Counted from the first letter of the stretch, positions 27,218 to 36,763 are shown. The stretch: 64,000 bases of DNA from BD1-7 clade bacterium (GCA_902705865.1 CACSIO010000034.1:74605-138604), one strand, 5' to 3'. Made by a program: numbers and translations. Notes: generated from the sequence alone by a model not told the origin.

Positions 27218-29335
27218 TTAGTTCGCGTTGTGTTTGAAGTTGCCGTAGTAAGCTTTCGACCAATTTAGTTGGATGTCTAAGCGCCAAGTTTCTTGAGCAT
27301 GCCCTTCAAGATTGGCCGGTACGAAAAAGTACAATCGGTTGTCTTTTGATCTTAATTCGATAGTCGACGAGGACTTAAACGGCAGAGTAGTAGCAAGCGG
27401 GTGCCATTCCAAACCATTTATTGAGGCCAGAATTTCGGTATCGAAATCATCGGTGCTTTTATTTTCTCCACCGGCAACAATGAGTACGTTATTTAGGCGC
27501 CCGAGACTGAAAGTTTCTCGATCCGCAAGTTGTGGAACTTCAGTCCTCGTCCACTCATAACCATTTTCTGACACGTACAAACTCGGGGGCGTAGTTTGGT
27601 TTGAAATCGCGTAAAGCTTGTTGTTTAACTCGACGACATTGAGATCATCGCGAAGAAAAAAGGAGTCGGCCTCGCTTTCATGGCGTTTTTCCCAGTGGAT
27701 ACCGTTGGAGGACGACCAAAATTCTTGAACGTCAACGGTGGGTGTTGTAATAGACCAGAGTAGTCCGTTAAACGTGTAGGTTTTTTCGCTTATATCATCG
27801 ATGTTATCAGGCGTTGTGGTGGGGCGTTCTTGCCACTGCCCGTTTTCATCGAGAATATAATTTTGACGATTCCCCAAAATGGCTAAAAGATAGTTCTTGT
27901 GTTTAAGCAGCGCTCGAGATGGCAAAGTATCCTGAACAAGCTGCCAAGATAGTCCGTCTCGGCTGCGATAAATTTCTGCTGCCGGAGGAAACGTTCGGGA
28001 GTCTTTGCGTGTTAAGTAAAATGCATCGCCGTATATCTTTATTTCAGTCGTATAATCGACAAATTGAGAATATGTCGTTGAGTGGTTTATCCAATTCTTT
28101 CCGTCCAATGATGTATAAGTACTATTACTTACCGCACTACTCATAATGATTCCGTCGAACACACTAAGACCAGAGTCCGTGACGAATAGAGTATGCTCGA
28201 TCACTCGAGGCAATACAGTATCTTTTGCGATAGGCGAAGATGAATTAGCAGCCGTTTTTCGCCAGATGTGATTGCTGATTTCGGCACCGGGGCCGGTTCC
28301 TCCAATAATCCAGATAGCGCCGTTCCACACTGTCGCTGAGAAATCGTGGGTGACATTAATATTTACATCTGCGCCATGATTCTTCCAGTCATCGCCATTG
28401 TTGGATGACCAGAACCCCAGCGCGTTATCGTGTTCAGATGTGAGCGCCCAAAGCTGGTTATCAAACACGATAACTTGTTCGATATCTGTTGGATAGGTGC
28501 CGGTATCCGTTTCACGTGATGACCAGTTACTGCCATCATCGCTTGTGAGGATGCCGTGTTCTTGTATGTTTTCTGGGATCATCCAAAGCGCATCTTGAAA
28601 GACCACAACGTGTTTGCCAAAAGGAAATTCACTATGAAGGCCCTCAACGGTATCCGTTTCCAGTGACCAGTCGATGCCATTCGCTGAAGACCATACATCC
28701 GCAAGGCGTGTGTTAAAACGACTGCCGCCAAAAAGCCATAGTTTGTTATCAAATTCAATAACACTGGTATTCTGACGATGGAAAATCGTCTCGTTTGATT
28801 CTTCTAACTGCCAATTAATACCGTCTTGGGAAGTCCATACTGGTCTGGGTTCCCATTCAGTAGACGCTCTATATCTCGGCGAATCACTATAGCGGCACCC
28901 ATAAAGCCAAAATTGACTTTGGAATTTCACGATATTCGCATCATGGCAGCTTGCGGGTGTCTCTGGGGAAATTTCGCTGGTAGCGATGCCGCCGTTACTA
29001 TCTTGCAGTTTTAGATATTTGCTCGAGTTATAGCCCAACGATTGTACGTCAACGGTATTTGACGCAACAAAGGTTTGAAGATCGCCGGTACAGGCTTTAT
29101 CAGATGATTCTGAGCATATCGACGGGTCACTAACATATAAACTGTAGCCGAAAAGTGAATCAGGAAGCTGCAGCTCCGTGCTGTCTTTGCCCAACCATGC
29201 ACTGAATGGGGTGGTCTCTAGGGCTTGGCGTGACGCATTGTTATCCGTTGTATTGGTGTTGTCGTCGGAGCAACCTGCCGAGAAAAGTATTGCCTGACTG
29301 ATAAAAAGCGCTGAAAAAGATCCATTTATTTTCAC
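27218..29335 (-). CDS. Secreted lipoprotein with WxSxxGxxW-type beta-propeller repeats
   Basis: 705 residues from a GTG at 29335 with AAGG upstream. The N-terminus is a lipoprotein signal with lipobox SAGC followed by an Asp/Asn/Thr-rich linker. The rest carries at least nine copies of a short motif of the form S-x-(D/N)-G-x-x-W, for example TSQDGINW, SSANGIDW, SSNNGDDW, RSRDGLSW, SSSNGIHW and VSENGYEW. These alternate with hydrophobic strands such as NKLWLFGG. This is typical of Kelch/BNR-like propellers, probably two propellers given the length. No catalytic residues are recognised. It is tail-to-head with the sensor kinase gene and divergent from the porin. Function unknown; surface binding is possible. 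Confidence 0.72.
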   Translation of the reverse strand: MKINGSFSALFISQAILFSAGCSDDNTNTTDNNASRQALETTPFSAWLGKDSTELQLPDSLFGYSLYVSDPSICSESSDKACTGDLQTFVASNTVDVQSLGYNSSKYLKLQDSNGGIATSEISPETPASCHDANIVKFQSQFWLYGCRYSDSPRYRASTEWEPRPVWTSQDGINWQLEESNETIFHRQNTSVIEFDNKLWLFGGSRFNTRLADVWSSANGIDWSLETDTVEGLHSEFPFGKHVVVFQDALWMIPENIQEHGILTSDDGSNWSSRETDTGTYPTDIEQVIVFDNQLWALTSEHDNALGFWSSNNGDDWKNHGADVNINVTHDFSATVWNGAIWIIGGTGPGAEISNHIWRKTAANSSSPIAKDTVLPRVIEHTLFVTDSGLSVFDGIIMSSAVSNSTYTSLDGKNWINHSTTYSQFVDYTTEIKIYGDAFYLTRKDSRTFPPAAEIYRSRDGLSWQLVQDTLPSRALLKHKNYLLAILGNRQNYILDENGQWQERPTTTPDNIDDISEKTYTFNGLLWSITTPTVDVQEFWSSSNGIHWEKRHESEADSFFLRDDLNVVELNNKLYAISNQTTPPSLYVSENGYEWTRTEVPQLADRETFSLGRLNNVLIVAGGENKSTDDFDTEILASINGLEWHPLATTLPFKSSSTIELRSKDNRLYFFVPANLEGHAQETWRLDIQLNWSKAYYGNFKHNAN

Positions 29336-29468
29336 GATATAACCTTGTAAATCGAACTAAAGTAACAATTTTATGATGTCTCGCTGGGCTAAGGCTATAA
29401 CATCCTGTTACAGCAGGCTTGTTAGCTACTTTGGTTATCTTGTAGGTACTTATTTTTACTTCTCTGGC

Positions 29469-29498
29469 CTGCGTATGCGTCAAATGACGTATACGCAG
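29469..29498. promoter_or_regulatory. Near-perfect 30-bp dyad, candidate operator upstream of the porin
   Basis: CTGCGTATGCGTCA (29469-29482) and TGACGTATACGCAG (29485-29498) are inverted repeats matching at 13 of 14 positions with a 2-bp spacer. The dyad lies 28 bp upstream of a TATAAA (29527-29532) that could be a -10 box, in the divergent region between the beta-propeller lipoprotein and the porin. That position suits an activator. The LuxR-type regulator encoded nearby is the obvious candidate, but binding is inference. Confidence 0.55.
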
Positions 29499-29599
29499 GG
29501 TAAATCGTCGTATTTTTCCCTACCGCTATAAAAAATACACTGCTCTCGCAAGTTGGGAAAACGATCATCCCGATCGTCAGTATGCGGAGAGCAGTGACT

Positions 29600-30763
29600 A
29601 TGCAAACAACTATAAGCCCCTATCTAAAAAAAACCTGTAAAGGTCTGCTAGCAGCAGGTCTTATGGGTGCAGCAGCGTTGCCGGCCAGTGCTGGAGCGAA
29701 AATTGAGTTCGGTGATGACAAGTGGGTAAGCATTGGTGCTGGGTTTCGCGCATCATTCAATGCGGTAGAAAACGGTTCGCCGAATGGTGAGTCTTATTCG
29801 AAAGATTTCACGCTAAACAACATGCGTTTGTATCTTGGTGGCCAGATCGCTGAGGGTTTTAAAGCGACGTTCAACACAGAATATATTGATGATGAAATCA
29901 AGGTATTGGATGCCATCGCCCAGTATGAGCCGATGGATGAATTCAATATTTGGTTTGGTCGTATGCTCACCCCGGCAGACCGTATCGAAATGAATGGCCC
30001 GTTTTATGGCCTAACGTGGAATCAATACACAGTGCCGCTATTTCCATCAGATCAGGGTGGCGAAGCAGGGCGCTATGGTCGTGACAACGGTGTCACGGTT
30101 TGGGGTTCTGCGGGTAAATTCCAGTATGCGGTCGGTGCGTTTTCTGGATACAAAGGCGCATCTAACGGCGATAGTAGCCTGCTGTATGCAACACGCTTGG
30201 CCTACAACTTCCTAAATATGGAGAAAAACCCAGGCTATTACACATCCAGCACATATTACGGCAAAGCAGGTGACATCTTTACCATCGGTTTCAGCGCCCA
30301 GACACAAAGTGGTGGTACCGGCACAGAAGCTGATTCACGTAGTTTTACTGGCTACGCCTTGGATGTGTTTTTTGAAAAAGTACTGGGTGATGCTGGTGTG
30401 TTAACGATGGAAGGCGAATACAAAGTGTTCGATGCAGATTTGCCGGCTGCAGCTCGCAATGATGCGGATTGTTTCTGCTTATTTAATGGCGATTCCTTCT
30501 TTGTTACTGCTGCGTATCTTGTGCCGCCGACTGGCCCGGGTAGCTTTCAGCCGTACGTACGCTACACCTCAAATAACGCAGACGGCCCAACACCAGCCAG
30601 CGACGGCAAGAGCGATTTGACCGAGCTAGGTGTGAACTATGTGCTTCAAGGCCATAACTTGCGCCTCAACTTCAACGCTACCAGCGGCGATGCCAATGCC
30701 AGCGGCTTTAAAGCGGCTGAAAGCGTGAATAGCTTTACCTTCGGTTTGCAGTATCAAATTTAA
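29600..30763 (+). CDS. Outer-membrane porin, urea-locus associated
   Basis: 387 residues from ATG 29600; the in-frame ATG at 29582 lies where the ribosome site GGAG (29586-29589) should be, so the later start is preferred. A Sec signal peptide ends around LPASAGA. The mature protein is rich in alternating beta strands, with a phosphate-selective porin O/P-like flavour (RLYLGGQIAEGFKATFNTEY; IWFGRMLTPADR) and a terminal aromatic strand FTFGLQYQI. It precedes urtA by 50 bp on the same strand, so it most likely lets urea or short amides cross the outer membrane for the ABC transporter. It shares a 15-base leader element with urtA. Confidence 0.82.
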   Translation: MQTTISPYLKKTCKGLLAAGLMGAAALPASAGAKIEFGDDKWVSIGAGFRASFNAVENGSPNGESYSKDFTLNNMRLYLGGQIAEGFKATFNTEYIDDEIKVLDAIAQYEPMDEFNIWFGRMLTPADRIEMNGPFYGLTWNQYTVPLFPSDQGGEAGRYGRDNGVTVWGSAGKFQYAVGAFSGYKGASNGDSSLLYATRLAYNFLNMEKNPGYYTSSTYYGKAGDIFTIGFSAQTQSGGTGTEADSRSFTGYALDVFFEKVLGDAGVLTMEGEYKVFDADLPAAARNDADCFCLFNGDSFFVTAAYLVPPTGPGSFQPYVRYTSNNADGPTPASDGKSDLTELGVNYVLQGHNLRLNFNATSGDANASGFKAAESVNSFTFGLQYQI

Positions 30764-30813
30764 ATTAGCCAAAGCATTGCCTAACGATATCGTCAATATG
30801 CGGAGCAAATACT

Positions 30814-32106
30814 ATGAAAAGAAATATTCTTAAATCGACACTGGCTGCTGCCGTTACCGCAGCGTCAATGATGAGCGCCATGCAGGCGTTGGCCGAAGAA
30901 ACCATCAAGGTTGGAGTGCTGCACTCACTGTCTGGCACTATGGCTATCTCGGAAACCACACTGAAAGACACGGTGCTGATGCTGGTTGAAGAGCAAAATA
31001 AAAAGGGCGGCTTATTGGGTAAAAAGCTAGAGCCAGTTGTTGTGGATCCTGCTTCAAACTGGCCGCTTTTTGCTGAAAAGACGCGTGAGTTAATCGAGAA
31101 AGAAGGCGTCGACGTTATTTTTGGTTGCTGGACGTCAGTCTCTCGTAAATCTGCGCTGCCGGTGTTGGAAGAGTTAAACGGCTTGATGTTTTACCCCGTT
31201 CAATACGAGGGTGAAGAATCGTCGAAAAATGTGTTCTATACCGGGGCATCACCTAACCAGCAGGCCATTCCTGCCGTTGATTACCTGATGAATGATCTGG
31301 ATGTTAAACGCTGGGTATTGGCAGGAACAGACTACGTCTATCCGCGCACAACCAACAAAATTCTGGAGGCCTACCTCAAAGCCAAAGGGGTTAAAGCTGA
31401 AGACATCATGATTGATTACACCCCGTTCGGACATTCGGATTGGCAGAGTAAGGTTGCTGATATCAAGAAGTTTGGGTCTGCAGGCAAGAAAACTGCGGTA
31501 GTTTCTACCATCAATGGCGATGCCAATGTGCCGTTTTATAAGGAGCTGAGCAATCAGGGCGTTTCTGCTGAAGACATTCCGGTTGTTGCCTTCTCTGTCG
31601 GTGAAGAAGAGCTATCCGGTTTCGATACGAAGCCATTAGTGGGCCACTTGGCGGCGTGGAACTACTTCCAGAGCGTTGAAAGTGATGCAAATGATGCCTT
31701 TATCAAGCAGTGGAAGTCATACATTGGTGATGATAAACGTGTGACTAACGATCCGATGGAGGCAACTTATATTGGCTTCAACATGTGGGTAAAAGCGGTT
31801 GAAAAAGCCAAATCGACAGCCACTGATGACGTGGAACAAGCCATGCTAGGCATATCAACGCCGAATCTATCAGGCGGTGTTGCCGTTATGAATAAAAATC
31901 ACCACTTATCAAAACCGGTGCTGATCGGTGAAATTCAAGACGATGGGCAATTCAGCATCGTTTGGGAAACAGACGGGTTGGTAAAAGGTGATGCTTGGTC
32001 TGATTATCTTGAAAGTTCTAAAAACTTGGTTGCAGATTGGAGCTCTGCGTTGAAGTGCGGTAGCTATGACATCGTTACAAAAACCTGTAAGGGTGCGAGC
32101 TACTGA
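30814..32106 (+). CDS. urtA: Urea ABC transporter, substrate-binding protein
   Basis: 430 residues with a Sec signal peptide (cleavage near MQALAEE). The mature protein is a periplasmic branched-chain-amino-acid-type binding protein of the UrtA family: IKVGVLHSLSGTMAISE at the start, the family-typical block FGCWTSVSRKSALPVLEE and YPVQYEGEESS in the ligand lobe. It captures urea for UrtBCDE. GGAG sits 8 bases before the ATG. It is separated from urtB by 349 bp holding a strong terminator, which would give more binding protein than permease, a common arrangement for ABC importers. Confidence 0.95.
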   Translation: MKRNILKSTLAAAVTAASMMSAMQALAEETIKVGVLHSLSGTMAISETTLKDTVLMLVEEQNKKGGLLGKKLEPVVVDPASNWPLFAEKTRELIEKEGVDVIFGCWTSVSRKSALPVLEELNGLMFYPVQYEGEESSKNVFYTGASPNQQAIPAVDYLMNDLDVKRWVLAGTDYVYPRTTNKILEAYLKAKGVKAEDIMIDYTPFGHSDWQSKVADIKKFGSAGKKTAVVSTINGDANVPFYKELSNQGVSAEDIPVVAFSVGEEELSGFDTKPLVGHLAAWNYFQSVESDANDAFIKQWKSYIGDDKRVTNDPMEATYIGFNMWVKAVEKAKSTATDDVEQAMLGISTPNLSGGVAVMNKNHHLSKPVLIGEIQDDGQFSIVWETDGLVKGDAWSDYLESSKNLVADWSSALKCGSYDIVTKTCKGASY

Positions 32107-32455
32107 TAACGATGGGCTGCCTGGCCGATAACTTGGACGGGCGGCTAGAGTTTTTGATGTAAATCTCGAAGTACGTATTTCGAGAGGTAAGTACCGAAGT
32201 ATGACCCCGGGGCAGGATGCCCTGAACATTTGCCAGCTCATATGAGCTGGCCTTTTTTGCCGCTCTGAATTGCGACAAGCAACAGAAGGCAAAGCGGATT
32301 CCCATCCCAGACATAACAGATTGTCGAACGGCATTTAGAACACAATCGCAGTAATCACAGGTCTAACGCCTTGTTACAGGTGACGGTGATTGTTGTAGAA
32401 AACGCTAACTGCAAAGTGTTCCCTAATCTGATGTTCACCGAACAGGTAGAAATTT
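32107..32455 (+). other. urtA-urtB intergenic region
   Basis: 349 bp without a supported gene. It holds an inverted repeat TCTCGAA / TTCGAGA (32164-32170, 32179-32185) and an intrinsic terminator at 32232-32258. No clear -35/-10 pair is evident before urtB, so urtB may depend on read-through. Minus-strand frames crossing this region overlap urtA and look like shadows. Confidence 0.6.
32232..32258 (+). terminator. Intrinsic terminator/attenuator after urtA
   Basis: A perfect 20-base palindrome, stem GCCAGCTCAT / ATGAGCTGGC, is followed by CTTTTTT. It lies 125 bp after the urtA stop and ahead of urtB, so it probably terminates most urtA transcripts while some read through. Confidence 0.85.
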
Positions 32456-34087
32456 ATGAAACAAACGGTTCGCCATTGGTTGTGGCTGTTTGCCTTTGTG
32501 CTTATGCCACTATCGCTTGCCACCTCTGTGGGGCATGCACAACCCTCCCTAGAAGCCGCTGCTAACCAGCTGGCGGTCGTCAAACTCAGCAAACTGGACG
32601 ACACACTTGAACACTTAGCTAGCAAATATGCAGACGACACCGGCTATTTTCCGCTGCTGGAATACCTACTGAGCGGTGATCTCTATAAAACAAAAGCGGA
32701 CAAAACACTGATTCGTATTGAAACTAGCGAAGCCGGAAAAAATGCATATAACCCCGTAACGGGCGCGTTGATAGGCGCAGTTAACGCGGGCGATGTGCGC
32801 AAGATCCGTATCAATAACAAGGTACGTAGCTTGCTCAAAAAAATGATCGCCAGGGCTTCATTAAATCACCAATCTGCAGAGGTGCGATCGGCCGCAGTGC
32901 AGCGTTTGATGAAAAAGGCCAGCATTGACGATATTCAATTGCTAAGGCAGTTACGGCAGCGCGAAACCGATAGCACGATTCAAGGTTTGATCGATACAAC
33001 CTTAGCGATTGCAGACCTAAACGATAGCGCTCGACGGCTATCGGCATTGAGTGTCTTAGATGGGCGACTCGAGCCTGAGGTAAAAAATGTACTGATTAGT
33101 CAAATCAACGCACTCGAAAGTAGCTCCAACCCGGCAGACAAACTCTTCGTGGCTGAAGCACGCAATGTGTTGGCCGGAATCGAGGGCGAAATTCAATTCT
33201 ACGAATACCTGCAACGGTTATTCTTCGGCGTGAGTCTAGGGTCTGTATTGCTGTTAGCTGCGATCGGTCTATCAATCACGTTTGGGGTGATGGGTGTGAT
33301 CAACATGGCGCATGGCGAGATGATTATGATCGGCGCTTACACGACGTATGTGGTTCAGCTGCTGATGCCACAATCGATTGAATACTCCATCGTGGTGGCA
33401 ATTCCTGCGGCATTTCTCGTGGCTTTCATGTTTGGTGTGCTGCTCGAGCGTTCAGTGATCCGCTTTTTGCGTGGGCGGCCACTCGAAACCTTATTGGCTA
33501 CCTTTGGTGTGAGTTTGATCTTGCAACAGCTGGTGCGCAGTGTGTTTTCTCCATTGAATCGCCAAGTGGTGACACCCGATTGGATGAGTGGCGCTTGGCA
33601 GATCAACCCGGTGTTTTCGCTTACGTACAACCGACTCTACATTGTTGCGTTTGCTTTGTTGGTGTTCATCGCCTTGCTGCTTCTGCTTAAAAAGACGCCG
33701 TTAGGTTTGTATGTACGTGCGGTATCTCAGGATCGCAATATGGCGCGAGCCTGTGGCATTCGCAGTGAGTGGGTCGACATGCTCACATTTGGTCTCGGAT
33801 CTGGCATCGCTGGCATGGCCGGTGTTGCGCTGAGCCAGTTGACGAATGTTGGGCCGAATCTTGGGCAGGGCTACATCATTGATTCGTTCCTGGTCGTTGT
33901 GTTTGGCGGTGCTGGTAGCTTGTGGGGCACTTTGGTGGGGGCGCTTTCATTGGGCATTGCTAACAAGTTTATCGAACCGGTAACGGGTTCTGTTTTAGCC
34001 AGCATTGTGATTCTGGTGTTTATCATTCTGTTTATTCAAAAGCGTCCGAAAGGATTGTTCCCTCAAAAAGGTCGGAGTGTCGATTGA
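32456..34087 (+). CDS. urtB: Urea ABC transporter permease UrtB
   Basis: 543 residues. A signal peptide (to about GHAQ) is followed by a periplasmic domain of about 200 residues with HEAT-like helices (SAEVRSAAVQRLMKKA), a known feature of the UrtB family. The membrane part follows, with a LivH-type permease core (GLSITFGVMGVINMAHGEM; LGSGIAGMAGVALSQ; VVFGGAGSLWGTLVGA). It forms the urea channel with UrtC. Its TGA overlaps the ATG of urtC by one base, so the two are translationally coupled. Confidence 0.95.
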   Translation: MKQTVRHWLWLFAFVLMPLSLATSVGHAQPSLEAAANQLAVVKLSKLDDTLEHLASKYADDTGYFPLLEYLLSGDLYKTKADKTLIRIETSEAGKNAYNPVTGALIGAVNAGDVRKIRINNKVRSLLKKMIARASLNHQSAEVRSAAVQRLMKKASIDDIQLLRQLRQRETDSTIQGLIDTTLAIADLNDSARRLSALSVLDGRLEPEVKNVLISQINALESSSNPADKLFVAEARNVLAGIEGEIQFYEYLQRLFFGVSLGSVLLLAAIGLSITFGVMGVINMAHGEMIMIGAYTTYVVQLLMPQSIEYSIVVAIPAAFLVAFMFGVLLERSVIRFLRGRPLETLLATFGVSLILQQLVRSVFSPLNRQVVTPDWMSGAWQINPVFSLTYNRLYIVAFALLVFIALLLLLKKTPLGLYVRAVSQDRNMARACGIRSEWVDMLTFGLGSGIAGMAGVALSQLTNVGPNLGQGYIIDSFLVVVFGGAGSLWGTLVGALSLGIANKFIEPVTGSVLASIVILVFIILFIQKRPKGLFPQKGRSVD

Positions 34088-35262
34088 TGAGAAATTCCCT
34101 ATCGTATTTTCCCGAGGCGTTGACGCGTTTAAGCCTCAAGCAAACTGAATCATTTCTGTATGTCGGCTTGCTCGCCTGTGTTGTCTACGTTGCTGTTTGT
34201 AATTTGTATGTGCCAGAGAGCAGCATGTTTTATGTATCAACGTACACCTTAAGTATTTTGGCCAAGTATCTGTGTTTTGCGATGCTCGCCTTAGCGCTGG
34301 ATTTGGTGTGGGGCTATGGCGGTATTCTTAGCCTCGGTCACGGTGCCTTTTTTGGCCTTGGAGGCTACGCCATGGGTATGTACCTGATGCGTCAGATTGG
34401 CGATCGAGGCGTGTACGGGAATCCTGATTTGCCTGATTTTATGGTATTTCTCAACTGGTCTGAGCTGCCTTGGTTTTGGATGGGCGCTAACAGCTTTGTG
34501 TTTACGCTGATACTCGTTCTGCTGGTACCGGGCTTGTTAGCGTTTGTGTTCGCGTGGTTTGCGTTCCGTAGTCGCGTTGTTGGGGTTTATCTCTCAATTA
34601 TGACGCAGGCGCTCACGTATGCCCTGATGCTGGCGTTTTTTCGCAACGAAATGGGCTTTGGCGGCAATAATGGGTTGACGGATTTTAAAGACATTCTGGG
34701 CTTTAGTTTGCAAGAGAACAGTACTCGCGTGGTGTTGTTTATCATCACAGCAGTGCTGCTGATGGCGATCTACGCGCTCTGCCAAACAATGATGAATTCG
34801 CGCTTCGGCCGTATTATCACCGCGGTACGAGATGGTGAAAGCCGCGTTCGTTTTCTCGGCTATCGTGCAGAATTATTCAAAGTAGCGTTGTTTGTTGTCT
34901 CGGCGATGATTGCCGGTATTGCTGGTGCGCTGTATGTGCCTCAAGTCGGCATTATTAACCCGGGTGAGTTTTCGCCGTTGAACTCCATTGAAGTCGTTAT
35001 TTGGGTCGCTGTGGGCGGGCGGGGCACATTATACGGAGCTGTTATTGGTGCGTTAGTGGTGAATTACGCAAAAACAAAATTCACGGCCATTGCCCCAGAG
35101 AGCTGGTTGTTTGCGTTGGGCGCGTTGTTTGTATTAGTGACACTGTTGCTGCCGCGCGGTATCGCCGGATTGGGGCAAGACCTGTGGCAACGATGGTTAA
35201 CGCAGCGCGAACGTAAACTGGCTGATACTCAACCACTGAAAGCATCAGGAGAATCCCTATGA
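34087..35262 (+). CDS. urtC: Urea ABC transporter permease UrtC
   Basis: 391 residues starting at ATG 34087; a TTG one codon earlier is in frame but the ATG overlaps the urtB stop as TGATG. A LivM-type permease with about ten transmembrane helices, ALALDLVWGYGGILSLGHGAFFG near residue 65-90 (read as two adjoining motifs, DLVWGYGG and LSLGHGAFFGLGGY) and a conserved VAVGGRGTLYGAVIGA near the C-terminus. It pairs with UrtB in the inner membrane. The stop overlaps urtD by 4 bp (ATGA). Confidence 0.95.
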   Translation: MRNSLSYFPEALTRLSLKQTESFLYVGLLACVVYVAVCNLYVPESSMFYVSTYTLSILAKYLCFAMLALALDLVWGYGGILSLGHGAFFGLGGYAMGMYLMRQIGDRGVYGNPDLPDFMVFLNWSELPWFWMGANSFVFTLILVLLVPGLLAFVFAWFAFRSRVVGVYLSIMTQALTYALMLAFFRNEMGFGGNNGLTDFKDILGFSLQENSTRVVLFIITAVLLMAIYALCQTMMNSRFGRIITAVRDGESRVRFLGYRAELFKVALFVVSAMIAGIAGALYVPQVGIINPGEFSPLNSIEVVIWVAVGGRGTLYGAVIGALVVNYAKTKFTAIAPESWLFALGALFVLVTLLLPRGIAGLGQDLWQRWLTQRERKLADTQPLKASGESL

Positions 35263-36068
35263 TGAATGCCATCAATCACGTCGGTGCTTCTTCACCGAAC
35301 ACGCAGGGGCTCAAAGTAAACGCTAGTCACGGCATTATTCTCTATGTAGAGGCTGTATCCGTTAGTTTTGACGGCTTTAAAGCACTGAATGACCTGAGCC
35401 TTTATATTAATGACGGAGAATTGCGTTGTTTAATCGGTGCCAACGGTGCCGGTAAAACGACGCTAATGGATGTTATTACCGGAAAAACCCGGCCCGACTA
35501 CGGCGCGGTGAGCTTTGGTCAATCGATCGATTTACTGGAGATGGATGAATCATCGATCGCACAAGCAGGCATTGCGCGTAAATTTCAAAAACCCACGGTA
35601 TTTGAACAGCATACTGTCTTTGAAAATCTGGAGCTGGCTATGAGTCGGCAGAAAGGCGTTATTTCGACACTGTTTGCTCGTTTGAACAGCAGTGAGCGGG
35701 ATTTGATCGCGGAGACGCTGAAAACCATCGGGCTACATAATCATCACCGTATGCCTGCTGGCCGTTTGTCCCACGGACAAAAGCAGTGGCTTGAAATCGG
35801 CATGTTGTTGATCGCCCAGCCGCGCTTGTTGTTGGTTGATGAGCCTGTTGCCGGGATGACGGCCCAGGAAACGGAAAAAACCGCAGAATTGTTAACCTCG
35901 TTAGCCGGAGAGCGGTCGGTGGTTGTGGTGGAGCACGATATGGCCTTTGTCCGTAGTATCGCGCGTAAGGTGACGGTATTGCATCAAGGCAGCGTGCTGG
36001 CAGAAGGGTCGATGTCTGAGGTGCAGAGTAATCCGGATGTTATTGAAGTTTATTTGGGAGAGTCTTGA
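35259..36068 (+). CDS. urtD: Urea ABC transporter ATPase UrtD
   Basis: 269 residues; ATG at 35259 with AGGAG 8 bases upstream, and a second ATG in the next codon. The ABC ATPase motifs are Walker A GANGAGKTTL, the signature-region LSHGQKQWLEIG, Walker B LLLVDEPVAGM and the H-loop VVEHDM. A LivG-type domain that energises urea import with UrtE. About 25 residues precede the first strand, slightly longer than usual. Its TGA shares a base with the urtE ATG. Confidence 0.95.
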   Translation: MMNAINHVGASSPNTQGLKVNASHGIILYVEAVSVSFDGFKALNDLSLYINDGELRCLIGANGAGKTTLMDVITGKTRPDYGAVSFGQSIDLLEMDESSIAQAGIARKFQKPTVFEQHTVFENLELAMSRQKGVISTLFARLNSSERDLIAETLKTIGLHNHHRMPAGRLSHGQKQWLEIGMLLIAQPRLLLVDEPVAGMTAQETEKTAELLTSLAGERSVVVVEHDMAFVRSIARKVTVLHQGSVLAEGSMSEVQSNPDVIEVYLGES

Positions 36069-36763
36069 TGTTAACGATCGAAAAAGCGAATCAATTTTAT
36101 GGCGGCTCACAGATTCTCTGGGATTTGGATTTCGCGGTCGAGAAAGGCTCTCGTACCTGTGTGATGGGGCGTAACGGCGTGGGTAAAACCACTTTGGTTA
36201 AGTGCATCATGGGCCAGCTACCGCTTAAAGAGGGGCAAATGCGGTTTAATGGCGAATTGATTTCAGGGCACTCCACTGAAGCCCGTGCCCGAGCAGGTAT
36301 CGGCTATGTGCCGCAGGGTCGGGACATTTTTGGTCAATTAACGGTCGAAGAAAACCTCAGGGTTGCATTGGCAGCCGGGCGCCAAAAGAACGGCAAGATC
36401 CCGGATATGGTTTACGAGCTATTCCCGGTGCTGGCAGATATGCGTCATCGTCGCGGTGGTGATCTATCGGGCGGTCAGCAACAGCAATTGGCGATTGGCC
36501 GGGCTTTGGTTTTGGAGCCTGAACTACTCATCTTGGATGAGCCGAATGAGGGCATTCAGCCGAATATCGTTGCCCAAATTCGGGACGTTATTATTCAGTT
36601 AAACGAGGAGCAGGGCATCACCGTGATTCTTGTGGAGCAAAAATTACACTTCGCGCGAGCAGTTGGGCAAGCCTTTTGCTTAATGGAGAAGGGACGTGTT
36701 GTTGCTAATGGCGCAATGCAAACCCTTACCGACCAGCTGATTGCCGAATATTTAGCCGTATGA
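36068..36763 (+). CDS. urtE: Urea ABC transporter ATPase UrtE
   Basis: 231 residues from ATG 36068 (the TTG just before it is in frame but less likely); GGGAG precedes. Walker A GRNGVGKTTLV, signature LSGGQQQQLAIGRAL, Walker B LLILDEPNEGIQP and switch VEQKLHFA are present, typical of the LivF/UrtE family. It partners UrtD. The stop overlaps the ureD ATG by 4 bp, so transporter and urease assembly genes are joined in one operon. Confidence 0.95.
   Translation: MLTIEKANQFYGGSQILWDLDFAVEKGSRTCVMGRNGVGKTTLVKCIMGQLPLKEGQMRFNGELISGHSTEARARAGIGYVPQGRDIFGQLTVEENLRVALAAGRQKNGKIPDMVYELFPVLADMRHRRGGDLSGGQQQQLAIGRALVLEPELLILDEPNEGIQPNIVAQIRDVIIQLNEEQGITVILVEQKLHFARAVGQAFCLMEKGRVVANGAMQTLTDQLIAEYLAV

Noticed and set aside
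31909..32334. Minus-strand frame crossing the end of urtA and the urtA-urtB gap
   Set aside because: Mostly antisense to urtA and would run through the terminator; no ribosome site or family match.
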